This document shows positions 25,098-33,289 of a DNA stretch of 56,390 nucleotides, piece after piece (positions within the stretch are counted from its first letter, which is position 1; every line of letters begins with the position of its first letter). This DNA comes from an uncultured Flavonifractor sp. (GTDB lineage: Bacteria > Bacillota > Clostridia > Oscillospirales > Oscillospiraceae), in the NCBI GenBank assembly GCA_947649225.1, contig CANSQX010000002.1, positions 1 to 56,390 on the forward strand. Reading direction: 5' to 3'. The translations under genes and the position numbers were made by a program. The notes under the pieces are model-generated. The model did no database searches. It saw only the letters and a program-made list of their open reading frames with translations, and was not told the DNA's origin.

Positions 25098-26249
25098 TCA
25101 GTCCTCCTCAAAGCAGCGGTTGGGCACGTAGCAGTACCCGTCCATGATCCGCCGGGCGGTGCGGGCGTAGGAGGCCCGCTTGAGCGCCGGTTTCCCGTCC
25201 GGCCCGGTCTCGCAGGCCGCCTCCACGCCGATGACCCCGCCGGGGTGGCCGATGCGGACCTCGGGCGTCTCCTTTTTGCCCCGGAGCTGATAGAGCACCG
25301 TGCCGGGGATGACGGCGCAGGCCCCGGTGCAGCAGGAGATGCTTCCGGGATAGGTCTGGTGGATGCCCCCCAGGAAGAAGACCCGGGAGAGGAAGTCCAC
25401 GCCGGCGGCGTGAATGGTCTCCCCGGTCAGGTGGCTGGTGTAGTCCGCGGGCCCGGCCACAAAGGCCACAAAGGGCACCGCGTCCCGCTCCGCGTAGGGC
25501 TTGCCCAGGGCCTTGAAGGCGGCCTCCCTCCGGATGGTCTCCAGCAGCTCCAGCTTGCCGGGGGCAAAATCGGTCTTCTTGACCTCCTTGCCCGTGAGGC
25601 CCAGGTCGGACGCCCGGACAAAGAGGCAGGGGTTTACCGTGTCCACCAGGGAGCCCTCCAGCTTCCCGAAGCCGGGGATATCAAAGGTGTCAATGGGGTT
25701 CCCGGTGGGCAGCAGCCCCTTCCCCGCCGAGCCCACGGTGCCCACCATGTCGATGTTCAGCTTGGCCCCGGCGCCGGGCACGCCGGGGACCCTGTAGTCC
25801 CCGGCGGCCACGGGCAGGCCGTCCTTCACCGGCACCTCGGTGACATAGATCTGGCCGGTGTTCTTGCTGTAGACCCGCACCCGGGTCACCGGCTCCACCG
25901 CCCGGACCAGCCCCTCCTCAATGGCGAAGGGGGCAATGCCCGAGGAGATGTTGCCGCACAGGCCGGAGTAGGAGATGAAGGGGGTCTCGATGTCCACCTG
26001 GCCGAAGGTGTAGTCCACGTCGGCCTCCGGGACGCTGGGCGGGCCCACGAGAGCCAGCTTGCTGGTCAGCACCTCCGCGCCCCCCAGGCCGTCGATCTGC
26101 CGGGGGTCCGGGCTGCCGAAGATAGCCAGAATCACCCTGTCCCGGATTTTGGGGTCCTGGGGCAGGTGGTTCTCATGGAGAAAAATCCCCTTGCTGGTGC
26201 CGCAGCGGTAGATGACGGTGCGCACAGGGGTGAATTCGTTCCGGTTCAC
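25098..26249 (-). CDS. PrpF-family isomerase (methylitaconate delta-isomerase-like)
   Basis: A cofactor-free proton-shuttling isomerase of the PrpF/Mii family, 383 aa. It has the N-terminal TVIYRCGTSKGIF, the presumed catalytic Lys64 in EVLTSKLALVG, and SYSGLCGNISSGIAPFAIEEG. Mii converts 3-methylitaconate to 2,3-dimethylmaleate; PrpF isomerises 2-methylaconitate. The start is GTG with AAGGAGG 7 nt upstream. It is the first gene after an internal terminator and is followed within 4 nt by the aconitase-family large subunit, its likely partner in sequence. Confidence 0.9.
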   Translation of the reverse strand: MNRNEFTPVRTVIYRCGTSKGIFLHENHLPQDPKIRDRVILAIFGSPDPRQIDGLGGAEVLTSKLALVGPPSVPEADVDYTFGQVDIETPFISYSGLCGNISSGIAPFAIEEGLVRAVEPVTRVRVYSKNTGQIYVTEVPVKDGLPVAAGDYRVPGVPGAGAKLNIDMVGTVGSAGKGLLPTGNPIDTFDIPGFGKLEGSLVDTVNPCLFVRASDLGLTGKEVKKTDFAPGKLELLETIRREAAFKALGKPYAERDAVPFVAFVAGPADYTSHLTGETIHAAGVDFLSRVFFLGGIHQTYPGSISCCTGACAVIPGTVLYQLRGKKETPEVRIGHPGGVIGVEAACETGPDGKPALKRASYARTARRIMDGYCYVPNRCFEED

Positions 26250-26266
26250 ACAATGTCCTCCTTGTC

Positions 26267-26306
26267 AAAAGGCCGCAGGGCGGGCCTCCAGCCCGCTCTG
26301 CGGCCT
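26267..26306 (-). terminator. Internal terminator in the island, before the PrpF-like gene
   Basis: Stem arms GGCCGCAG and CTGCGGCC, extended by GCGGG/CCCGC, are followed on the minus strand by TTTT. It would reduce or stop read-through from the MmgE/PrpD gene into the PrpF-aconitase-lyase block. Confidence 0.7.
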
Positions 26307-26312
26307 TCTTTT

Positions 26313-27728
26313 CTAATGCAGGCAGGCGATGAGCTCGTCGATGGTCTCCAGGGTCTCGATTTTATCTACCAGCTCGATGATCCGCTCCGCCTTCACCGAG
26401 CCGATGGTGTTGGCGGCGTTATTGCGGAACTTGGTCACCACTTCTTCGCGGGTGGCGGGGTACTCCGGGTCCCCCTTGGGGTACTCCACCTCGCCCACAT
26501 AGGTGGAACCGTCCTCCATGGTGACGGTGACCCGGGCGGGGTACTTGGTGGGGTAGACCGCCTCGAACTCCGGGTTGATCTCCCAGGTGATGAGGTCGCT
26601 GAGGCGGGCGATCTCCGCGTCCTTGATGGCCTCCTCCGTGAAGGACTCGGGCAGCACCCGGCCCCGCACCAGGCCACAGGCGATCTCGTAGAACAGGGAG
26701 AACTGGGCGTTCACCGGGTTCCGGGGGTGGCGCTTCACCTCCACCGGGCGGCAGAGCTTGGTGTCGGTGAACTTGTTGCATTCGGCGTGGATGGCCTTGA
26801 TCTTCCTGATATCGCAGCCCTGGTTGTGGATGTCGATGGCGCAGTCGCAGAAGTTGTTGGTGAACCGGCAGCAGGCGTGGAGCTTGATGGAGTTGTCCGC
26901 CATCTCCCACTTCTTGCCGAAGTTCTCCACCAGCTTCTCCCCGTTCTGGATGCCGTCGGGGAGCACCGCGTCCTCCCGGGTCCAGCCCTTGAAGGAGAAG
27001 CAGTTGAGGAAGCCGTCCTTGTCCTCAAACACCGCGGCGGGGGCGAAGTAGCCCTCCCGGCCCATCATGGCGGCCAGAACCCCGTTCATGGCCGACTGCC
27101 CCGCGTGGAACCGCTTGGTCCAGGAGCCGTTGCTGTTGAAGGCCCCCAGGCCTCCCGCCGCCGACCCGGCCACCCCCAGGGCGTCCACCGTCTGCTGCTC
27201 GTTCAGGCCCAGAATTTTGGCGGCCCCCGCCGCCGCGCCCATGACGCCGCAGGTGCCGGTGAGGTGCCACCCGGCGTAGTAGGAGGTCCCCTCGAAGGCC
27301 TCCCCCGCCCGGATGGTTACGTCGGAGCCGATGATGTAGGCCAGCAGCACCTCCGCGCCGCTCCTGCCGTACTGCTCCGCCAGGGCCAGCACTGCGGGGA
27401 GCACCGCCACCGAGGCGTGCTGGGTGCCCTCCCGGTGGTCGTCGTCGTAGTCCTGGCTGTGGCCGGTGGTGCCGTTCACCAGGGCGGCCATCATGGGGTT
27501 TACCCCGGCCCCGGCGCCGAAGATGGTGCAGGGGCCGTCCCCGGAGATCTCCCCCGCGGCCCGCCGGATGACCTTGGCGTTGACGATCTGGGACCCGGAC
27601 AGGATGCAGCCCAGGCAGTCCAGCATGAAAATTTTTGCGTTCTCGATGGTGCGCGGGTCGATGTCCGCCAGCGTCAGCCTCGTGCTGACGGCTGCGATCT
27701 GCTGGGAATAGGTCTTTTCGTTTGCCAT
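26313..27728 (-). CDS. MmgE/PrpD family protein
   Basis: A 471-aa member of the family that includes 2-methylcitrate dehydratase, cis-aconitate decarboxylase and iminodisuccinate epimerase. It shows the all-helical N-terminus with DCLGCILSGS, the active-site segment NGTTGHSQDYDDDH, and the C-terminal mixed domain with PVNAQFSLFYEIACGL. It is metal- and cofactor-free in characterised relatives. The ATG with GGAGG 11 nt upstream is chosen over an upstream Ala-rich extension. Its exact reaction here is unknown; dehydration or epimerisation of a branched tricarboxylate or dicarboxylate is inferred. Confidence 0.9.
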   Translation of the reverse strand: MANEKTYSQQIAAVSTRLTLADIDPRTIENAKIFMLDCLGCILSGSQIVNAKVIRRAAGEISGDGPCTIFGAGAGVNPMMAALVNGTTGHSQDYDDDHREGTQHASVAVLPAVLALAEQYGRSGAEVLLAYIIGSDVTIRAGEAFEGTSYYAGWHLTGTCGVMGAAAGAAKILGLNEQQTVDALGVAGSAAGGLGAFNSNGSWTKRFHAGQSAMNGVLAAMMGREGYFAPAAVFEDKDGFLNCFSFKGWTREDAVLPDGIQNGEKLVENFGKKWEMADNSIKLHACCRFTNNFCDCAIDIHNQGCDIRKIKAIHAECNKFTDTKLCRPVEVKRHPRNPVNAQFSLFYEIACGLVRGRVLPESFTEEAIKDAEIARLSDLITWEINPEFEAVYPTKYPARVTVTMEDGSTYVGEVEYPKGDPEYPATREEVVTKFRNNAANTIGSVKAERIIELVDKIETLETIDELIACLH

Positions 27729-27826
27729 GGTATTGAAAACCTCCAAAGCTGGTCTTGCGCGCGGCGCGGCGGCGGCGGGAGCGGCCACCGCCACCGTGCT
27801 GCGGGCAGGGTATGAAAAAGGGGGAG

Positions 27827-29518
27827 TCAGCGGTTTTTGTTCAAAACGGGCAGGGTCAGAATAGACTGGTACGTCTCGTTGCGGTAGATTTTATGTAGGC
27901 AGGTCTGAGCCTTGCACAGGTGCCACATCTCGTCGTAGCTGGTCTCCTCCATGGGCACGTCCACGGCGCTGATCTCAATCTCGATGGAGCTGCCTGCCCG
28001 GAAGCAGTGGGCGGTGGGCCGAAGCTGGAGTTCGTACTCGTAGATTTCGCCGGGCTCCGGGTAGTCGAACTTCGTATAGTCGTGCTTGATCTGCCAAGGG
28101 GTGTCCTCCTCGGGGACCCGCTTGCGCAGGGAGGCCCGCAGCCAGCCCTTGGTGATGGGCCAGGGGCTCTGGTGCCCGCCCTCGAACAGGTCCACCCGCC
28201 AGGTGGTGTCCTTCTGGTCCAGCGAGGCGTAGAACTTCAGGATGGGGGACCCCGCCAGCTGCACATCCTCGGTGAGCGGCGCGGTGCGGTAGACCAGCCT
28301 GCCCCGCTCCTCCGACACGTAGAAGGGCCGCTGGAGGAAGCTGTCCGGCTCGTCCACGTTCAGGTCGTGGCGGAACCGGGGCAGCAGCTTGCCCTTCTGG
28401 CCCAGGTGGAAGGTCTTGACCCCCACCAGGCCCTCCTCCCGGGGCGGCCAGTTGTCCAGCTCCAGCACGTCCCCGCCGCCCGTCTCCACGATGCAGGCCG
28501 GGCCGTCCAGGGCCGCGTTTTTTATCCCCTTGAGCCAGTAGTCGTACCACTCCAGCAGCTCCTCCCGGTGGGAGTGCCAGGGCCGCGGGTCCATGTCCTT
28601 GAACAGGTGCATCTTTTTGAAGGGCGTCTGGGTCAGCTTGTTGTACACCGAGGTCTGGCACACCCCGAAGGGCCCGTGGAAGGGCCCGCCCACAAACGTG
28701 GGGATGACCACCTTGTCCAGATAGTTGCCATAGGAGCGCTTCTGCCAGAACTCGCCGTCCAGGGGGTTCAGGAGCTGGTCGAAGATGAAGGGGTTTTTGT
28801 AGGGGTAGCGGAGCACCTGATAGAGATACGGATACTGGAGCAGGTCCGGGTTCCGGCAGGCCTCCTCCACCCGGGCCTTCAGCTCCTCCGGGGAGAGCTC
28901 CTTCGCCATGGCGGGCGCCACGTTCTTGCAGGCCAGACCCACCCGGCAGGGGTGGGCGCCCGAGGTCAGGCAGTACCACACCAGGTGGTGGACGCCGCCG
29001 GTATAGAACCCCCGCTCGTAGAAGTCGTCGAAGTTGAGCTCGAAGGGGGCGATGCACTTGAGATGGGGGGGCTGCTGCTCGGCGATGATCAGCTGAGTGA
29101 AGCCGAAATAGCAGGTCCCCGTGCCGCCGATCTGGCCGTTGCACCAGGGCTGCTCCGCCATCCACTCGATGATGTCGTACCCGTCCTCCCCCTCGTACTG
29201 GGAGAACATCCCAGGCATCTCCCCCTCCGAGCTGCCGATGCCCCGGTAGTCCCCCACCACGTAGCAATAGCCCCGGGAGACGAAGTACTCGATGTCCCCC
29301 GCCTCGATGGACGCCTCGAAGATGGAGCCACCAAACTCCTGCTGCGGCGTGGGGAACGTCTGGCAGTCCTTTCCGTACACCGAGATGGTGAACAGCCCCG
29401 GAAACGCCCCAGGCCCGTCCGGCCGGTACACGTCCACCGCCAGCTTCACCCCGTCCCGCGCCTCCACCATTACGTCCTTCTCTACAATCATCTTATACTG
29501 CACGTTTCCTTTGATCAT
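27827..29518 (-). CDS. CocE/NonD (S15-like) alpha/beta hydrolase with Cys at the nucleophile position
   Basis: A 563-aa CocE/X-Pro-peptidase-type hydrolase: VMVEARDGVKLAVDVYRP start, GDYRGIGSSEG oxyanion region, and a C-terminal jelly-roll domain (about 370-560). The nucleophile elbow, usually GxSYxG, reads GTCYFG, putting Cys136 where Ser is expected; the codon is clearly TGC. The usual GWYD aspartate region reads GGPFHG (His281), while His315 in PRPWHSH may be the catalytic His. It has no signal peptide, so it is cytoplasmic. AGGAAAGGAA precedes the ATG. The substrate may be an ester, lactone or acyl compound. Confidence 0.85.
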   Translation of the reverse strand: MIKGNVQYKMIVEKDVMVEARDGVKLAVDVYRPDGPGAFPGLFTISVYGKDCQTFPTPQQEFGGSIFEASIEAGDIEYFVSRGYCYVVGDYRGIGSSEGEMPGMFSQYEGEDGYDIIEWMAEQPWCNGQIGGTGTCYFGFTQLIIAEQQPPHLKCIAPFELNFDDFYERGFYTGGVHHLVWYCLTSGAHPCRVGLACKNVAPAMAKELSPEELKARVEEACRNPDLLQYPYLYQVLRYPYKNPFIFDQLLNPLDGEFWQKRSYGNYLDKVVIPTFVGGPFHGPFGVCQTSVYNKLTQTPFKKMHLFKDMDPRPWHSHREELLEWYDYWLKGIKNAALDGPACIVETGGGDVLELDNWPPREEGLVGVKTFHLGQKGKLLPRFRHDLNVDEPDSFLQRPFYVSEERGRLVYRTAPLTEDVQLAGSPILKFYASLDQKDTTWRVDLFEGGHQSPWPITKGWLRASLRKRVPEEDTPWQIKHDYTKFDYPEPGEIYEYELQLRPTAHCFRAGSSIEIEISAVDVPMEETSYDEMWHLCKAQTCLHKIYRNETYQSILTLPVLNKNR

Positions 29519-29566
29519 ATATAGGTTCCTTTCCTATCAATATTGTGGCGTTCGGATAGGGAGAGA

Positions 29567-31534
29567 TCAAATGTCATAACAGATGCGGTAGGCCGCATTA
29601 GTCGCGTCGCCGATCAGTCCGATCTGCCTGGCATCGCCAATCACATGGGTCTCCGGCACCAATTCACACAGGCTGTCCACAAGCTCCCGGTTGATCTTGA
29701 GGCCGAATGCGAGCACAAAGTCGTCCGCCTCGTAGATGACCTCGGTCCCGTCCGGGGCGGTGCAGGTTACACTGTGCACGGCGAAACGTTGGATCTGCAT
29801 CTGACCGGCAAGCTTGACCTGGTGCTCCTTCAACATACGAATCAGGGGAATCCGGTTGAAGAACAGCAGATCGCCGAACATCTCATCCTCGGATTTCATG
29901 TCGATCACCGTGACCTTCCGGCCGTCCAGCGCCAGCTTCAGCGCGCACTCCAGACCGCTCATGCCGCCGCCGCAGACCACAATAGTCTGCCCCAGGTTCA
30001 CGCTGCCGCGGTCCACCTCAGAGACGCCGTGCATATGGCTTGCGCCGATACCGGGGATTGCAGGGATCAGCGGCTCGGCCCCCACCGCCACAATGAGCGC
30101 GTCGGGCGCCTCGGACCGGACGGTTTCGGCCGTGGCGGCGGCACCCAGCACAATACGTGCGCCGGATGCCATCGTCTTGCGGATCATATAGTCACAGTAG
30201 GCGCGGTGTCCGTCCTTCATGGGCAGAGCCCCGGTCTCGGGCAGCCGCCCGCCCAGACGGTCCTGCTTTTCATAGAGCACCACCTCGTGCCCGCGCTCGG
30301 TCAAAACCTGCGCAGCCTCCATGCCGCCGGGACCGCCGCCCACCACCATGACCTTTTTCTTTTTGAGGGGTGGGTAGAGCCGGGGATAGCGGGATTCCCA
30401 TCCCAGGCGCGGATTGGCTGCGCAGCCAATGAGGTGGGTCTCATCAAAGATATTGCGGGCGCAGTACATACAGCGCATACAGGGCCGGATGTCATCCTCC
30501 TGGCCCCGCTGTCCTTTGATGATCATATGATCGTCTGCGAAGAGGGCCTTGGCCATGGCGCAGATGTCCGCCTGACCGGAGGCAATGATCTCCTCCGCCT
30601 GCTGGAGGCTGGAGATACCGCCTACCACCGATACAGGGATTGTCAAGGCCTTCTTGATCAGAGCGGCACAGCCCACATTGAGGCCGTGGGGCATCAGATA
30701 AGCGGGCATCGTGTGGCACATATAGCGGCTGTTGAATTTCAGCGTACCGCCGGAGACGATTACCATATCGATGTAGGGCTCGATCTCCTTGAGGAAAGCG
30801 ATGCGCTCCTCCAGAGTGGTGCCGTTGGGAATGACTTCATCTCCCGCCACACGCACCTCGATCTGGGCCTTGTTTTTGGTCACCGAGTAAACCGCCTTGA
30901 TGACCTCAATAGGGAAACGCCAGCGGTTTTCAGGGGAGCCGCCGTATGCGTCAGTGCGGTGGTTATAGGCGGTGGACAGGAAGGCGGAGAGCAGATTTCC
31001 ATGGGCCAGGTGAACCATAACCATATCGAACCCGGTACGGACGCAGCGGTCAGCCGCGTCCCGGAAGTGCTCCACCACCTCTTTGATCTGGGAGATGCTG
31101 ATCTCCTCGTAAAGATCGGGGCTGTGGAACTGGGGGATCAGGGAGGGCAAAAAGGCCTTTTTGCCCTGCTCATCCAGATAGCGGCGGTAGGCCCACTGTC
31201 CGGCGTGGCTGAGCTCCACAGAGATCTTGCAGTCCTCCTCGTGGACCGCTTGCGTCAGCAGACGCAGGCCAGGCGTGTCGTTCTCTGAGAGAATGGAGAG
31301 GCAGCCGCAGAAGTCGCGGCCCCGGTCGAAATCTACCGGCGTAGAGCCGATGCTCACCAGGCCTACCCCGGTCTGGGCCTGCATACGGACAAAGTCAATC
31401 AAGTCGTTGGTGACGGCCCCTGTCACAAAATCAGCGTGGTTGGAGACCATAGGAGAATACTGAATACGGTTTTTTAGCGTCATCCGGCCCACCCGGATTG
31501 GCTGGTAGACGTGGGGGAAATGGTTCAATGCCAT
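29567..31534 (-). CDS. Fe-S flavin oxidoreductase, OYE / dienoyl-CoA reductase / BaiH type
   Basis: A 655-aa multi-cofactor reductase that reduces activated C=C bonds. Residues about 5-340 form an OYE-like FMN barrel with VHLAHGNLLSAFLS and YGGSPENRWRF. A 4Fe-4S site follows at Cys352, 355, 358 and 371 (C-x2-C-x2-C-x12-C). The C-terminal FAD/NAD domain has VVGGGPGGMEAA and VVCGGGMSGLECA. The cysteine spacing matches trimethylamine dehydrogenase rather than FadH. No CoA-activating enzyme is encoded nearby, so a free acid or lactone substrate is more likely than a CoA ester. AAGGAG precedes the ATG. Confidence 0.9.
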   Translation of the reverse strand: MALNHFPHVYQPIRVGRMTLKNRIQYSPMVSNHADFVTGAVTNDLIDFVRMQAQTGVGLVSIGSTPVDFDRGRDFCGCLSILSENDTPGLRLLTQAVHEEDCKISVELSHAGQWAYRRYLDEQGKKAFLPSLIPQFHSPDLYEEISISQIKEVVEHFRDAADRCVRTGFDMVMVHLAHGNLLSAFLSTAYNHRTDAYGGSPENRWRFPIEVIKAVYSVTKNKAQIEVRVAGDEVIPNGTTLEERIAFLKEIEPYIDMVIVSGGTLKFNSRYMCHTMPAYLMPHGLNVGCAALIKKALTIPVSVVGGISSLQQAEEIIASGQADICAMAKALFADDHMIIKGQRGQEDDIRPCMRCMYCARNIFDETHLIGCAANPRLGWESRYPRLYPPLKKKKVMVVGGGPGGMEAAQVLTERGHEVVLYEKQDRLGGRLPETGALPMKDGHRAYCDYMIRKTMASGARIVLGAAATAETVRSEAPDALIVAVGAEPLIPAIPGIGASHMHGVSEVDRGSVNLGQTIVVCGGGMSGLECALKLALDGRKVTVIDMKSEDEMFGDLLFFNRIPLIRMLKEHQVKLAGQMQIQRFAVHSVTCTAPDGTEVIYEADDFVLAFGLKINRELVDSLCELVPETHVIGDARQIGLIGDATNAAYRICYDI

Positions 31535-31566
31535 AGCTGGCTCACTCCTTCTCTATCGCCGGAGGC

Positions 31567-32301
31567 TCAGTCCTCTTTTTTCTTGGGGGCGGGCATAGAG
31601 CCGTCCTGCACAGCGGGCTTCTCATAGCCTACCCGGTTGAAGTAGCGCTCAGGAATATTCTTTTGATCCTTGTAGAACACAAACTGGCAGGTAGAGCTCT
31701 GCACATTTTCCTGGGTCCTGGGGTGGACACGGCGGAAGAGGCCGTTTTTCTCCAGACCCAGCATCTCGGTGACCGGGCAGTGGACGCAGTAGCAGGGGAA
31801 ATCCTTCAGCCCGTAGGTCATGGGGCCGGCCTCCTTGATCAGGGCGAAGCCCACCTCGGGGGTGTAAGCGCCCATTTCCATGAGGCGGCCGCCGGATCCG
31901 CAGGGGGCCACCGTGAAGACGAATTTCTCGTCGTCCTCCTCAATGGTCATGGGCTGATGGACATGGCCGTGGAGGGTGCTGGCGGTGTGCATGATGTGGG
32001 CCCTCATGTCCCGGTACCTGTCGTCCCCCTTGGCGGGCTTGAGGGTAATCTTCATCTCCAGGGTGTGGGCCTCCCGCTCGGCCTCCTCCAGAGCCTTGGC
32101 GCCGTACTTGTTGTAGATATGGGTGTGCAGGCCGGCGATCCAGGCGGTGGCGCCGTCGTGCAAAAACGCCAGCTCTCCGTACATCTTGTCAATCAGGTCC
32201 TTGGCCTCCTGATCATTCCCGGCGTCGATGGCCTCCTTGGCCAGATCCTGCGTTTGAGCAGCCATGCGGTCGAGCTCCTCCTGGGTAAAAATGCGGCTCA
32301 T
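31567..32301 (-). CDS. Uncharacterised Cys-rich protein of the catabolic island
   Basis: A 244-aa soluble protein I cannot assign to a characterised family. Residues about 5-85 are helical. The rest carries HGHVH (about 111), APCGSGGRL (Cys134), a CYCVHC cluster (Cys170, 172, 175), Cys205, and a FYKDQKNIPERYFNRVGY C-terminus. The pattern resembles proteins vaguely linked to ATC-hydrolase-like folds in anaerobes, but I am unsure. The cysteines and histidines could bind zinc or an Fe-S cluster. It lies 32 nt upstream of the OYE-type reductase, so a partner role in electron transfer or substrate handling is possible. Confidence 0.8.
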   Translation of the reverse strand: MSRIFTQEELDRMAAQTQDLAKEAIDAGNDQEAKDLIDKMYGELAFLHDGATAWIAGLHTHIYNKYGAKALEEAEREAHTLEMKITLKPAKGDDRYRDMRAHIMHTASTLHGHVHQPMTIEEDDEKFVFTVAPCGSGGRLMEMGAYTPEVGFALIKEAGPMTYGLKDFPCYCVHCPVTEMLGLEKNGLFRRVHPRTQENVQSSTCQFVFYKDQKNIPERYFNRVGYEKPAVQDGSMPAPKKKED

Positions 32302-32353
32302 AATCAGCATTCCTTTCTTCGCGCAATATAAATTCCCCTGCGGGTGGAAAACG

Positions 32354-32390
32354 GGGGACGGAGCGGAAGAGGGCGGCCCGCTCCGTCCCC
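32354..32390 (-). terminator. Intercistronic hairpin in the island
   Basis: A 13-bp stem, GGGGACGGAGCGG with CCGCTCCGTCCCC, is followed on the minus strand by CGTTTTCC. It lies between the racemase-like gene and the Cys-rich gene. It could be a partial terminator or a processing and stability element. Confidence 0.55.
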
Positions 32391-32401
32391 GGCCTGTGCG
32401 G

Positions 32402-33256
32402 CTACATCACAACATCCCAGTACCGCAGCTTGATGTCGTCGGTCACCATCTTCGCATTGTCGATGGCCAGCCGTGTGGGCCGGGCAAAGGTGCATGTCCG
32501 GCTGATCCAGCTGGAACCGCCCTTCTTGAGGGAGGCGAGAACCTCCGCCATCTTCAGGGCGCTGCCGATGACATCGGCCACAGGTACGCCGTCCACCTCA
32601 TGGAAGCCGTCTGGGTAGCGGTCCTCCACGCCGGCGCCCACGCGCATCGCGCAGGCGATGAGGGAGCAGGCGGGCAGCAGAATCTCGGCGCCCGCCCTGA
32701 TGAGGGGTTGACAGTCCCGCCTGAAGGCCTCGATGGCGGGCCCGGCATCCACCAGGACCTGATCCTGCTCCGTGGGGGTCAGGCTCAGGGGCACGATGCC
32801 GGCGCAGCGCTTGGTGAGGCCATACCGCTCGTTCCGCTCCTCCTGTCCAGGGATGTTGAAGGAGGAGATGTGGACGATGCCGAACTTGTTGGCCATGGAC
32901 GCGGCCAGCAGCATGGACGCCTCGCCGATACCAACCACGGGAATATTCAGGGCCTGGCGCATCTCCCAGAGCATGGTGTCGCCGAAGCAGTCGATCACCA
33001 CGGCGTCAAAGCCCTCCTCCTCGGCGCTGCGGGCGGCGTAGTAGACGCCCACAGAGGCCAGATAGTCCATATAGGCGTAGTTGCAGGGGTCCTGGGAGGT
33101 CAGCCCCCACTCGCAGAAGCGGTAGACCACCTCGGTATCCGGGGACTTGACCAGCTCCACATTCTTATGGAGCAGGGGCACATAGGCGTTCTTGAAAAAC
33201 TGACCGGCCTCAGAGTGCTCCTTGGCGGCGGGCAGATTCATGTACAGAATTTTCAC
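32402..33256 (-). CDS. Asp/Glu/hydantoin racemase superfamily enzyme
   Basis: A 284-aa protein of the two-domain, two-cysteine racemase superfamily, which also includes maleate isomerase and arylmalonate decarboxylase. Cys90 lies in VVIDCFGDTML, as in hydantoin racemases, and Cys197 lies in LLPACSLIACAM. The start is GTG with AGGAG 9 nt upstream. Given the carboxylate-handling neighbours I infer racemisation or cis-trans isomerisation of a dicarboxylate-like intermediate, rather than cell-wall glutamate racemase activity. Confidence 0.85.
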   Translation of the reverse strand: MKILYMNLPAAKEHSEAGQFFKNAYVPLLHKNVELVKSPDTEVVYRFCEWGLTSQDPCNYAYMDYLASVGVYYAARSAEEEGFDAVVIDCFGDTMLWEMRQALNIPVVGIGEASMLLAASMANKFGIVHISSFNIPGQEERNERYGLTKRCAGIVPLSLTPTEQDQVLVDAGPAIEAFRRDCQPLIRAGAEILLPACSLIACAMRVGAGVEDRYPDGFHEVDGVPVADVIGSALKMAEVLASLKKGGSSWISRTCTFARPTRLAIDNAKMVTDDIKLRYWDVVM

Positions 33257-33289
33257 AGCTTGCAGCTCCTTTCTGATACGGCGGGAGGT

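Noticed and set aside
24975..27815. A 946-codon plus-strand open frame
   Set aside because: It lies antisense to the aconitase, PrpF and MmgE/PrpD genes, shows only low-complexity Gly/His/Val-rich translation, and has no family motif. Long antisense frames are expected in GC-rich DNA.
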